Source: Prorocentrum cordatum (Eukaryota; Sar; Dinophyceae; Prorocentrales; Prorocentraceae). From it: a stretch of DNA of 64,000 nt. Each line of letters begins with the position of its first letter. Positions within the stretch are counted from its first letter, which is position 1. The notes under the pieces were generated by a model, which saw only the letters and a program-made list of their open reading frames with translations, was not told the DNA's origin and did not search any database. The DNA is taken from contig CAUYUJ010018059.1 of NCBI GenBank assembly GCA_963575745.1, positions 1,202,501-1,266,500 on the forward strand, written 5' to 3'. The translations under genes were made by a program, and so were the position numbers. This document shows positions 34,141 through 44,666 of this stretch, one piece after another.

Positions 34141-34335
34141 ATTTGAAGTCGAGTGTACGCGGCGCTGAAGCGAGAGCCACATGTTGAAAACGACCTGTCT
34201 CACTCCGTGAAGCTCTTGCAAATTCTCAAAAACAATATGCGCGGCGCTATGGAGGGATCACAAATTTGAAAACCACCCGCCCTCAATCCGTGAAACTGCT
34301 GCCAATGTGTAAGCTTCAAGGTCATAGGTGGTGAG
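34141..34335 (+). repeat. gtgcgcggcgc-family tandem units
   Basis: Two units, ending ttcaaggtcataggtggtga, which matches 7,012-7,040. The end of this element is therefore shared with the 6.4-7.0 kb copy. Confidence 0.55.
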
Positions 34336-34969
34336 GACATCTCAAGCGAAACGCCCAATCGGCCCGTTGGACCGATCTCGGAGTAAAACAGGGGAACATT
34401 GTGTATAAACGGAATGGAAGGGGAGGCGGAGAAGAAGGCACTCCTCCGTCCTCCCCTTTCCTCCTCCTCCCCCTCCCCGTCTCCTTCTCGGCCTGTCGGT
34501 CGGTCCCAGACCTCTGGCGATGCGTTTTTTCCAACCATCCTGGGGTGTTGGGTCCTCGTTTTGAAGAGACAGCGCCCCGCGTTCCTCACTCCTCACTCCT
34601 CCTCTCCCTCCTCCCTCCTCCCATCCTTGCCTCCGCCCTCCGCATGTCCGCAGCCTTGCCTCTGCCCTTGGCACACCCCTCGCACGGTTCGTGGCCCCAT
34701 GGAGAGTTCGACCGAAGGCCCAAAGGCAGGGTCCACATGCGGCTCCCCGTCCACCGCATGTTCATGTCGGCACACCACTCGCACGGTTGGTGCCACCATA
34801 AAAGGGGGCTCCAACGAAGGCCCCAATGGCACAATCCGCATGCGGCTCCCGCCCGCTGCATGTCCATGTCGGCACACCCCTCGCACGCTTCGAGCCCTCA
34901 TAGGGAACTCCACCGAAGAGATGGCGCGAGCGAGCCTAGTTTGAGCCTTCCTCCTCTGCATTCCCCCTC
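34336..34969. other. Gene-free stretch with imperfect repeats
   Basis: Three diverged repeats of about 90 bp at 34,660-34,910, each with cacaccnctcgcacggttcg and a cgaaggcccaaaggca-like block. No coding assignment. Confidence 0.35.
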
Positions 34970-35648
34970 CCCCTCCCTCCTCCTCCTCCTCCTCCTCCTC
35001 CTTCCCCTCCACGTATTCCTCCCCGCACCCACCCATTTCCTCCCCTCCCCACCCACCGCAATCATCAGCAACATCAGCATCTGCATCATCGTCATCTTCA
35101 TAGCAATCAGCATCAGCATCAACATTAACTTCATCATCAACATAAACATCACCACCACCAACGTCAGCATCCTCCACATCAGCAGCACCAACATCAACAA
35201 CATCACCAACACCATCATCATCATCGTCATAATTGTCATCATCGTCATCAATATTATCGCCATCATCAACATCATGATCCGCATCAGCATCATCACGATG
35301 ACCGTCGCCATCAGTATCAACATCACCCTCACATCACCATTATCATCAACATCATCATCACCACAAACACCACCACCACCACACAAACCATTACCATCAC
35401 CATCAACATCTTTATCATCATAGTCACCGGCAAAAGCAGCATCAGCATCATAACCATCAACATCGCCCTCAGCATCAACATCAGCATCAGCATCATCATC
35501 ATCATCATCACCACTACCATAACCATCACCACCAACATAGTCGACATCACCATCATCACCATCGTCACCATCATAACCGACATCACCAGCATCGCCATCA
35601 TCATCATACTCAGCACCATCATCTTCATCCGTATCATCATCACCACCT
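34970..35648. repeat. (TCC)n then degenerate (ATC)n/(ACC)n microsatellite
   Basis: CAT/ATC/ACC units. Left flank of the TRIM-like element. Confidence 0.9.
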
Positions 35649-36398
35649 GGGAGAGAGGGTGCCGACACGCGCCCAGAGTCCAGCAAGGCACAAGGGTGCA
35701 ACCCCGAATAATCTGGCTGATGCTCTGGGGGGGCCTATGCTCAGGGGAGGCTGCAACACCGCTCAACGATGAGCTGTTAAACCGAACCTGCAGGGTGGGC
35801 CCTTTCGCGAATCCGTGCTTCGGTGCGGATCGTCTGCGCGCCTCGTCTCCGTCGTCGTCGTCGTCGTTGTCGTCGGCGTCGTCGTGGTCGTGGTGCGTGT
35901 TGCTCTGCTCGGGACTTGTTTCCCTAATGCAGTCACCACCCATTTGGATTGTCAAGCATTGCGCGCCGCCTGGCTTTCCGTTTGTCCGTCCGTTCGTCTG
36001 TCTGTATGTCTTCTGGGCTCTCTGAGTCGCGGCGCTTTGAGCTTCTTTGCTCAGGGACGCGTCGGCCACAGCCGCCCTCTCCCTTGTCGGTGGCCCTGAC
36101 GATGTTGGGGGAGAGGGTGCCGAAACGCGCCCAGAGTCCAGCTAGGCATGAGGGTGCAAACCCGATTAATCTGGCTGATGCTCTGGGCGGGCATATGCTC
36201 AGGGGAGGCTGCAACACCGCCCAACGATGTGCTGTTTAACCGAACCTGAAGGGTGGGCCCTTTCGCGAATCCGTGCTTCGGTGCGGATCGTCTGCGCGCC
36301 TCGTATCCGTCGTCGTCGTCGTCGTTGTCGTCGGCGTCGTGGTCGTGGTGCGTGTTGCTCTGCTCGGGACTTGTTTCCCTAATGCAGTGACCACATAC
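35649..36398. mobile_element. Miniature element with 285-bp terminal direct repeats (TRIM-like)
   Basis: Direct repeats at 35,653-35,939 and 36,110-36,394 are close to 95% alike. They start gagagggtgccga and end cctaatgcagt, and each carries a short (GTC)n run. The 170-bp interior has no coding capacity and ends in a purine run (gttgggggag) next to the second repeat, as a polypurine tract would be. The octamer CACCACCT flanks both sides (35,641-35,648 and 36,399-36,406) and could be a target duplication, though the flanks are ATC/ACC microsatellite. It could also be a plain segmental duplication. Confidence 0.5.
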
Positions 36399-36404
36399 CA
36401 CCAC

Positions 36405-36406
36405 CT

Positions 36407-36480
<74 letters not shown>

Positions 36481-37055
36481 GATCATGATCATGATCATGA
36501 TCATGATCATGATCATGATCATCCTAATCATCGTCATCGTCATCGTCATCGTCATCATCATCATCGTCCTCATCATCAACATCATCCTCAGCCTCATCAT
36601 TTTCATCGTCACCATCACCACCATCATAATCCACAACAGCATCATCACGATGACCGTCGCCATCACCATCAACATCAATCATCAACATCATCATCACCAT
36701 CATCTACATCACCACCACCACCACAACCACCATTATCATCACCATCACCAACATCACCATCACAATCACCATCACCATCATCATCATCACCACCATCACC
36801 ATCATCACCATCATAACCGTCGTCATCATCGTCATCGTCATCATCATAACTATCAGCATCATCATCGTCATCATCATCCTCATCATCTACATCATCCTCA
36901 TCATTGTCATGTTCAGTCTCATCATCGTCAGCATCATCACCATCACCCTCAGCATCATTATCATCATCAGCATCGTCATCATCATCATCATCATCATCAT
37001 CATCGTCATCCTCCTCCTCCTCATCATCATCATCATCATCATCTCGGAGAGAACG
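36405..37055. repeat. (ATC)n microsatellite with an (ATGATC)n block
   Basis: Pure ATC at 36,408-36,478, hexamer atgatc at 36,478-36,520, then degenerate ATC/CACC. Right flank of the TRIM-like element. Confidence 0.92.
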
Positions 37056-37366
37056 CGCTTCGTAGATCATCCATAAGGAAAACACACTGACACGTTGGAA
37101 CTCGGGGGAGAAGCCCCCAACGCATTGAGCACCCCTGGAGACCGCGGGGGGGCCCCCCTCCCTGGACAGCGGCCTCCACAACTGACTGTGGGGAGGCACC
37201 CTTGGGGGGGTGGGGTCCGATTCTTGTTTTTTCACGACGCGGGGATATCAGGGCCTCCTTGGAAGCCCGAGAAGTGGGAGTAGCCCAGAATCGGGGGGGG
37301 GGGGGGGCAGAGTAGAGTAGGTGAAATAGCTCTTATCGGAGTTCTTGCATGGATGCAATAGCTTGT

Positions 37367-37509
37367 TGCAATAGTTTGCGGTCTAGACGCAATACTTACG
37401 TGTGGATGCATTCATGCATTCCTTGAAGCACAATTGTTCACACCTCTTGCAATAGTTCGTGCCCCACAACAATAATTCGCGCAAGAGTTCGCGCAAGCAA
37501 ACTATTGCA
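37367..37509. mobile_element. Short foldback element
   Basis: 143 bp bounded by inverted tgcaatagtttgc and gcaaactattgca. Further gcaatagttcg and gcaatact motifs lie inside. No relatives in the window. Confidence 0.4.
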
Positions 37510-37839
37510 CCTCCCACCGCCGCCTTTGGCATTGCCCCAATCGCTCCGGTCTACAGGAAAAGGTACTGAAACATACATTTTTTCAGAAGAAGGAGCAGTA
37601 CCAGTACGGCTAGCTCCCCACCCTTCGCCTTTTCAGAGGGGGGGGTACCGGGGGTGGAGAGGAAGATGTTTGGTGGATGGGGTCAAGCACGCACCCGAGC
37701 GCGACGAACACGTTTGGTTAAGAATGCCGGTGGCCCCCCACACGGCGACGAGGGACGCTGGAACTCCTCCTCACCCAAGACAGGCGGGCGCAAGACTTGA
37801 TGAGACGATTTTCCACCACCACTACCACAGGTGGTACAG

Positions 37840-37926
37840 AGAGGAGGAGGAGGAGGAGGAGGAGGAGGAGGAGGAGGAGGAGGAGGAGGAGGAGGAGGAG
37901 GAGGAGGAGGAGGAGGAGGAGGAGGA
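37840..37926. repeat. (GGA)n microsatellite
   Basis: Pure GGA, with the candidate exon 37,941-37,994 on one side and the ccaccaccactacc junction motif on the other. Confidence 0.95.
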
Positions 37927-37940
37927 CCCCCCAGCCCGAC

Positions 37941-37994
37941 CTTGCCGTCGCTCGGACGGCCCTGGCCCGTGCACGCTTCGATCTCGCGCGCCAC
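37941..37994 (-). CDS. Candidate exon, possibly the N-terminal part of the FkbM gene
   Basis: Eighteen codons reading VAREIEACTGQGRPSDGK between gaaagag|G and AAG|GT, phase 0 at both ends. In the coding sense the intron then runs straight into a (TCC)n microsatellite. The acceptor has a poor pyrimidine tract. I do not recognise the peptide. The link to the exons at 31 kb is only strand, order and phase. Confidence 0.22.
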
Positions 37995-38338
37995 CTCTTT
38001 CGCAAGACCGCCCCCCCGAGGGCCGCTCGACGGCCCCCGCCGAAGAACGAAACGTGCAGGCGCCCGAGCGGTGCTGGGAACGGCGGGCGGGCGCCGGGAC
38101 TGCTGGTGGACGCACGGCGCCCCCGCGCCCCGGGCTTCATGTTGCATCCTCGGGGGACCTCGTCGGCCCCGTCGCGGCCCTGTCCGCGCCGAAGCCGTGC
38201 CGAAGCCGCGTCGGCCCCCGTGTCGAATCCGTGCCGAGTCCGACCCGAATCCGCGCCAAGATTCCGCGCCGAGTCCCCTCTCGAGCCCGCCTCCAGGCAC
38301 CACGACTGGCGGGCGCCGGGACTGCTGCACGCACGCTG

Positions 38339-38458
38339 CGGATGATGATACTGATGATGATGATGCTGATGCTGATGCTGCTGCTGCTGCTGATGATGAT
38401 GGTGATGGTGATGGTGATGGTGATGGTGATGGTGATGGTGATGATGATGATGATGATG
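38339..38458. repeat. (GAT)n/(GGT GAT)n microsatellite, left part of the split target
   Basis: GAT, GCT and GGTGAT units ending gatgatgatgatgatg at the B2 edge of the recombinase element. It was presumably continuous with 44,492-44,606 before insertion. Confidence 0.92.
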
Positions 38459-38550
38459 TGGGCAACTCTCGAGGCCAGGGGGTCCCTTCTTGTGCAAAGG
38501 ACACGGCAACAGGCGAGGACGGCGGAAGCATGCTGGCGCCATGCACCAGG
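38456..38550 (-). repeat. Split direct repeat B2 (3' end of the recombinase element)
   Basis: Ninety-five bp with two differences from B1 (c/t near 38,489 and t/a near 38,533). The outer edge is preceded directly by (GAT)n. Between B2 and A2 lie 34 bp of unique sequence. Confidence 0.88.
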
Positions 38551-38584
38551 AAAGGCATTCTAGAGCGGGACAAAGGGTGGGCGG

Positions 38585-38648
38585 GAGAAGCTTGAGAATG
38601 GTAGTGCGGCCCGAAAGAGAGCCACAAAAAGCCGCGGGCAGCAATATG
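38585..38648 (-). repeat. Split direct repeat A2
   Basis: Identical over all 64 bp to A1 at 44,428-44,491. It shares the ATG triplet with B1, which would be the junction of the circular intermediate. Confidence 0.88.
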
Positions 38649-38740
38649 TGGGCAACTCTCGAGGCCAGGGGGTCCCTTTTTGTGCAAAGGACACGGCAAC
38701 AGGCGAGGACGGCGGAAGCATGCAGGCGCCATGCACCAGG
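38646..38740 (-). repeat. Split direct repeat B1
   Basis: A 95-bp sequence, plus strand atgtgggcaactctc to gccatgcaccagg, ending 50 bp before the pol stop codon. It overlaps A2 by the three bases ATG. Confidence 0.88.
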
Positions 38741-38789
38741 TACTTAGGCTAGCCCATCACACTGGCTGAAAGCCGCATTGACTGAATTT

Positions 38790-41700
38790 TCACATAGCTT
38801 TGATCTGCTGAGCGACGTAGCGAAGCGAATCAACACTGAGAGCCATCCTGTCGCAGGCACATCTTAGAACATTGACGGGGGGCCGCAGCGCTTTGCTGCG
38901 GACCTGACGATCTAGAGATGGGATGCCGAGCTCGCCAAGATGTCGTTTCCCAGATCGACAACAGAGCGAGTCGGCAGGCGAACAGATAGCAGAAAGAGAA
39001 CTCATGTCCTTAACATGCCAGCTCACCAATCGAAATCTCCTCTTTACACGGCCAGCAAACATACATGCATCAAAAGCAGCAGCAGACGAACACTGGCTAA
39101 CGAGAGCGGCGCAGGCTGGGACATCCCAGATAAAAGACGCATCTGGATGACACAGCGCGGCAGGAACTTTATTGCTGCTACATAGTGACAGGAGGCGCAC
39201 GTACTGACTGCAAAATAGATTCGCAATGTGAATTGATCGAAGCTGGGCACTAGACAAAATCGGCAGGCCGTTGGGACGAGCTATGCTACGGACAGCGGGC
39301 TTCTTCTGAGGAAGCCAAGTAGTCGTGTCGGGCTCCACCCACACGCACGAAATGCAGCCTGCACGGATCCAGCCTAGCACACGCTTCATCACTGAAGGAT
39401 CTGTGATGTCATCAGTGGCCTGGCGTCTCACGCTCAAGTGCAGCACGCCGAAGCCGAGGCGCTGCAGCGCGCGAGCCGCGCCGCCGTCGCCGCCAATCAC
39501 CAAGGCGGGCAGGTACCTGGACCGCGTCGCCGCGCGTCTGGCTGCACGCCAAATCCGCGTCAGGCGGAGGCCCGCCGCGCTGTCACTTGCGGAGGCGGAT
39601 GCCTGACCGCTGGCGGTGTCGGCGTCGCGGCAAGCGGCCGTCGCAGAGAGAAGACGCCCGTGGTGGTGGTCTGCAGCATGAGATCGTCCATCAGCGAGTC
39701 CACCCCGCGCCCACGGCCGATCAGGATCTGGTCTAAAGTGGCAATCTGCTGCAGCACTCGAGCCCTCTTGGTGTGGCGGGCGAGGCTCGGGTCCGTGACC
39801 TCCTCCCTGGTGCGACGACGAGGTAGGCAGTCGTCGGCCGCACCCCCATGCCGATCCTCTGTCTTCCCAGGGCGATCGAAGCAGGCGCCGTAGACGATCA
39901 AGGCCAGACGTCCGCCTCCGAGAGTGGCATCGGGTCTTGGTCGAAGAACGCCGCCCGCTGACAGGCGATAGGCCGCGTTGGTCGTCGGGTAGGTGTCGAT
40001 CATCAGCCTGATGAACACTGCCATGCCGAAGAGCTTCCACGAACCGAGGACGCCCACCATGGAGGCCATCGCCGCCCGTGGAAGAGAGGGTCGCATCTGC
40101 GGGGGCGCGAGCTTCCGCCAGCCTGTCAAGGCGCGAGCCGCACCCGTGGACAGCGCCGTGCCCGCCATAGGCGGGCGCAGGTAGTGCTTCACTGAGGCGA
40201 GCACGACTTGGCCCGTAGCATCGTCGAAACTGACCAGAAAGAGGTTCACGAAGTAGGTAACTAGGATGACAGCGACCTCCGCCGCTGTGGTGATGGTCTG
40301 GAACGTCTGGCGGCTCCACTCCTCGAACTTCTTGACCGCGCCCCAGTCGTTGACCATGGTCGTGTCCGACACGGCGGCTGACTCGACGACCGAGAGCGCT
40401 GCCTGCCCGAGCCGTTCTGGCTTTGGCGGCGTCTTGGTCCTCAGCTCCGTCGATGTCGAGGCTCGGTGGCGGCAAAGCTCGGGGGGCCGCCGCCTGGTGC
40501 TCCTCAAAGGCCGGCCCGACAAAGAAGCCTGTCCTCGACGGTGAGTCAGCGGCATTGCTTTCGCTAGGGATCCATCGCACTGCGTGACGAATGCCTGAGG
40601 CTGCCGACAGGGCGCAGAGGCGACGTAGCGGATCACGAAGCCCTCGGGCGCCAGAACGTCCCTTGCCAGCAGCGAGGGCTAGAGCCAAATTGTCGACGGT
40701 GAACAGGATGCGATGATGCCGAAGCCGTCCAGACCGAGCCGAGTGTCGCATCGCAAATCCGAGAGCCTCCGCCTCGTATCGCATGATGTCCAGACCGAAC
40801 CTAGCATGACGTGCGCTGTGTATCGTAGCCCAGCCGTCGAGAGCCGTGATCGAAGCGGGAACCTCGTCGAAGCCGTCCAGCGAAACGTCGTCGATCCCTC
40901 GATGTGATGATGATGCGGTAAGCGGGGGCTTGCTATGGGTCTCGGGAGGCCTCGGGCACTGCTCGCAATCTTTGAGGCAGTTTTTGCTCACGGCCGCTTC
41001 CAACACAACATTCGGGTCGACTCCCAAAGCGTGCGCACGAGCGCGCACGGCATCGGAGAAGCGGTAGCGCCATCTCTCCGACAATCGCCCTGCGGCTGCA
41101 GCCACGTCCTGCTCAACGGTCTTGCGACAGACGCCAATGCCGTAGGGAGAGGCGTCGCTGCAGAAAGTGGCGGCCGCCCACTCTGCCCTGACATCAGCCC
41201 ACCACAAAGGGATGAGGGAAGCAGCAGCGCGGAGCTCAGCGACGACTGACGGCCACAGCGGCAAAGCCCGACGGGAGTCCTGACCCATGAAGCGGTAGAC
41301 TGCGTGGAAGATCGACAGCATGGGCCTGTTGGTGATCATCCCCCAGGTGCAATGACCGACCACGGCGGACAGCGCAAGCGGCGACGCATAGCCTCGTCTG
41401 AGTAGACCGAGGAGGGCCTGGCGCAGCCTGCACAACCGGCCCACCTTGCACCTGATGACGCCCACGTCGCCCAGGATGTCGAGGCCTGTGAAGATGACGC
41501 GAGGCGCCGCGGGGGCGAACTCGTCCACGGGCAGGCCCCTCGCCACCAGCACGTCGCGGATGGCCTGGCACGAAGCGGTGGCAACCTCTGGATCGAGAGA
41601 CACGGTGGCGAAGTTGCCCACGTAACCCGCTGCGATGACGTCGGTATCGTTCCGCAGAGGACGAGGTGCTGCACCGTCCACCAGCATCGCATCGTCATCG

Positions 41701-42815
41701 ATCCCCGCGTCGCGAATGGCCGCGGTTAAAGCCGACTGGCAGAAGTGAAGAGCCCACGACCAACCCATCGGCATCACTGACACGAACGGCTGTAGAAAGG
41801 CCTTCGTCGGGATCTTGACACCATTGATCACCTTGAGACCCGCGTGCCGATTCGGGACCACTGGCAAGGAGAAGTATCGGTGCAGTTGGGGCGGCAGCTT
41901 CATGTGATAAAAGGCGCACTGGATGTCACCCTACGCCACGTAGAAGTCATTCGACGCCTCGAGGGCACTCCATGCCGACGGAGTCGGCAATCTCGTAGAG
42001 GGAGGGGCAGAGAAGGACATGTTGGCCACCCGCGTATCAAAAACGAGCCGCAGGTTGACGCCATTCGACTTCTCGACGAAGAAGAAACCTGTGGAGTACG
42101 CCGCCTGACGTTCGGCGACTTCCCACTCTAGCACGCCCGCCTGATCCAGGCGCAGCAAAAAATCAGCATACTCCCGAGGGCGAAACCGCAGGCGAGGATC
42201 CACGTATGGCGACCCGATGCCCGAGTTCATCCTGAGAGCGGCTGTCTCCGCAGGGTCACGTAGCATTTGTTGCCTCCACCCTGACAACGTTGAACGATCG
42301 GCGTCGGACACGAGATCGGCCGTGGGAACGGGGGCCACGTGCTTCGGCCAGGAGACGAGCTCCTTGTCGCAGGGTCTTACCCGAGACTCACCAGAGTACC
42401 CCGGCGCCGACGCGAGCAACTCTGCTAGGGCTGCCTCGCATCTGGTAGGAGATTCGGAATATCCAGAGGGGAGTTCAAAATCGCGAAACTGTTGAGCAAG
42501 GCACTCTTCAGCGTCGCTGCGAGCGCGTGGAGGAAGACCTGGAGGCGGAGCAACCATGTCATCAGGGTCGCAGTGGTGCATGTCGTTGAGGGTGGACACA
42601 GCATCGTTGTACCACTCTCTCCAGGCAGCACCTTTTGCAGCCCGTCCGCGGGCTGAACCTCCCATCGACGCGATACCAGATCGCCGCTCCACAGGGATAG
42701 GACGGAGAAGGAAAATGTCTCGCTGCCGCCATTGATGAGCAGCGATGGGGCAATGTGCCTGACTGGCGCCACTGGGGCGCGCCCCGCAGCCAGGCCTGGA
42801 CTTCTCAGACGTCAT
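38790..42815 (-). pseudogene. Pol-like ORF2 of the recombinase element (RT, RNase H, recombinase-like, methyltransferase-like), broken
   Basis: ATG at 42,815. Domains in order: RT fingers (FFFVEKSNGVNLRLVFDTR), RT palm (GDIQCAFYHMKLP), RNase H (FCSDASPYGIGV to WIPSESNAADSPSR), a recombinase-like region in another frame (VNDWGAVKKFEEWSRQ to CFDRPGKTEDRHGGAADD, about 39,600-40,480), then back in the first frame a SAM-methyltransferase-like C-terminus (DDITDPSVMKRVLGWIRAG to QQIKAM). Damage: TAG at 41,931-41,933; YVGN where relatives have YVDN; frame changes near 40.4-40.5 kb and 39.56-39.62 kb; the recombinase arginine motif (Y-x-R-P-x-E) is replaced by YPTTNA; the P-C of the methyltransferase loop is P-D. 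The last two comparisons rest on remembered family motifs. Confidence 0.72.
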
Positions 42816-44008
42816 GGCGCCCGCAAGGCACGCTCCTCACGTGCCTTGCGACGTTCTTTGCTGATGGCGGCCTCCGCCCGCATCTGATCTGCAATGTACT
42901 CAAGCAGCCTCGGCGAGATGCGCAGGTTCGCCTTGGAGACGCCCGCGCCGAGGAAGTAGCTCGTCTCGGGGATGCTGGAGGCCGCGGCCGTCGCACCACT
43001 CCTAGCTCCAGAATTGGCCTTGGAAGCGGCGGCCGTCTGGGGCAGCGACCGACTCTCGTACACCCGCTCCTCCAGCAGCTGGAGCTGACGTGCGTCGATC
43101 TCGAACGACGCCATCGCTGCCACCTGCAGCTGATCGTAGACCACGGCGAGGTCCAGGACCCGACACAAGGTCTCGTGGAGCTTGGCGTGCTCGTCGTCGT
43201 CGGCCAACGCCATGGACGTGAGCCAGCGCTGATGCCACGCGGTGGGAGTTCCCGCCATGGTGGACATGAAGGACAGGCACCAGAGAAGCGTCCGTGGGCC
43301 CTGGACTGGCCAGCCCTGCACCTCGGTCTCGGAGAGGCCGTTCACCGTCTCGCCGAACCTCCGCTCACGCTCCCCCCGCATGTTGATCGCCATCGGCAGC
43401 ACCCTGAAATCGCCAGCGGCCGCGGGGAGCGGAGCGACCGCGGCAGGACCGCCAGCAGCAGCTCCAGGCACGTGCGCCAGCGGCGGCGCCGCGGCAGGGC
43501 CAGGTGGCACGGGTCCCAGCGCAGCGGCGAGCGCCGCGACTCCTGGGACGGCGCCAGGCGGTACGGGAGCAGCAGGACCAGCCGCAGGTGGAAGTGCGAG
43601 AGGCGGCGCCGGCGGCGCCGCGGCCGCGGCAGCAGGGTCGGCCAGAAGGAAGGGTCCTGGAGGCGCGCCCGCCGCATTGGCCGCCGAGAGAGCCAGAGGA
43701 AGAGGATCTGGTGGCATGGGGTTGCCCGCAGCCACAGAGCGACCCACGGCGGCCCACAGCTCCGCGGCGGACGGCAGGCGCCGAAAGCGATGCACGGCGG
43801 CGCCGACCAGCGCGGGAGGCGCGTCGCCCTGTCCAGCCAACGGCAGCACCGCCCGCACGTCGGGCCCAACCACGATCGGCTCGTCGTAGTCGTCGAAGTC
43901 GGGCGTGACGACGTAGGCGAACCCCGCTGAGACCCCGAGTACCAGACGCTCGTGCCACAGGGCCACACCGCCGACGCGGTAGCGTATGGCGTGGAAGCTC
44001 CCCGCCAT
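42812..44008 (-). CDS. Gag-like ORF1 of the recombinase element
   Basis: ATG at 44,008, about 398 residues, TGA at 42,812-42,814. The N-terminal part (FHAIRYRVGGVALWHERLVL, then FAYVVTPD) forms a compact beta-rich domain. A long Ala/Pro linker follows, then a helical region (TLLWCLSFMSTMAG to LAVVYDQLQVAAM) and a charged C-terminus (YIADQMRAEAAISKERRKAR). I recognise the layout from dinoflagellate DIRS-like elements but know no assigned function; a nucleocapsid role is inferred from position ahead of RT. No CCHC knuckle is visible. Its TGA overlaps the pol ATG as ATGA, a four-base overlap that suggests stop-and-restart translation. Confidence 0.6.
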   Translation of the reverse strand: MAGSFHAIRYRVGGVALWHERLVLGVSAGFAYVVTPDFDDYDEPIVVGPDVRAVLPLAGQGDAPPALVGAAVHRFRRLPSAAELWAAVGRSVAAGNPMPPDPLPLALSAANAAGAPPGPFLLADPAAAAAAPPAPPLALPPAAGPAAPVPPGAVPGVAALAAALGPVPPGPAAAPPLAHVPGAAAGGPAAVAPLPAAAGDFRVLPMAINMRGERERRFGETVNGLSETEVQGWPVQGPRTLLWCLSFMSTMAGTPTAWHQRWLTSMALADDDEHAKLHETLCRVLDLAVVYDQLQVAAMASFEIDARQLQLLEERVYESRSLPQTAAASKANSGARSGATAAASSIPETSYFLGAGVSKANLRISPRLLEYIADQMRAEAAISKERRKAREERALRAP

Positions 44009-44427
44009 CACTGCAGCGCTGGGGCTCTGGCGCGAGCAAGGCGCACCTGCTCGGCAGCGAGGACGGCGATGTCGATCACCTCCGTGGGCAGCTCGCCAAC
44101 CGCAGGCTCGAGAGGCGGTGCGAGCGCGCGGCGCGCCAAGAAGGCGCCTGCCACAGCGCCGACGGCGAGCCCGACCGTGCAGGCGGCCACCGCGTAGGCC
44201 GCCACGAGGCCCGCGCACGAGGGCTCCACCACCTGGCCGCCAGCGCCCGCGCACACGCAGGAAGGGCAAGCCAGGGCCGGCGGCGCAGGGCACGCCAAAT
44301 GCGGGGAGCAGTTCCCGCAACTGGGCGCAGAAGCGCGCGCCACCAGCGAGGCCCCAAGCGCCTGCGCCCCAACCTCAGGACGTCCGCTGCATGGTGGGCG
44401 AGGTCCTGCATTCCAGGCAGGACACCT
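44008..44427 (-). CDS. Possible small leader ORF of the recombinase element
   Basis: A stop-free frame from the A1 repeat to a TGA at 44,008-44,010. It has no ATG and carries several CxxC pairs, then a hydrophobic run (VAAYAVAACTVGLAVGAVAG) and LPTEVIDIAVLAAEQVRLAR. Its TGA overlaps the ATG of the next ORF (TGATG). It could be a membrane-anchored leader translated from a non-AUG codon, or only untranslated sequence. The overlap is the best argument for coding. Confidence 0.3.
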   Translation of the reverse strand, partial: RCPAWNAGPRPPCSGRPEVGAQALGASLVARASAPSCGNCSPHLACPAPPALACPSCVCAGAGGQVVEPSCAGLVAAYAVAACTVGLAVGAVAGAFLARRALAPPLEPAVGELPTEVIDIAVLAAEQVRLARARAPALQ

Positions 44428-44606
<179 letters not shown>

Positions 44607-44612
44607 TGAAGC

Positions 44613-44666
44613 CTCGACGAGGCGCAGCGCGCCGCCGCCCTGCGAGGCGAGCCGCAGCACCTCGTC
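44613..44666 (-). CDS. Candidate exon next to the microsatellite that holds the recombinase element
   Basis: Eighteen codons reading DEVLRLASQGGGALRLVE, almost all ending in G or C, between tgttccag|G and a GC donor (GAG|GCTTCACC). Seven bases into the intron the ATG/ATC microsatellite starts that carries the tyrosine-recombinase retrotransposon. The open frame also extends upstream (YCLQLFQ). The function is unknown. If real, the 6-kb element sits at the start of an intron. Confidence 0.25.
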
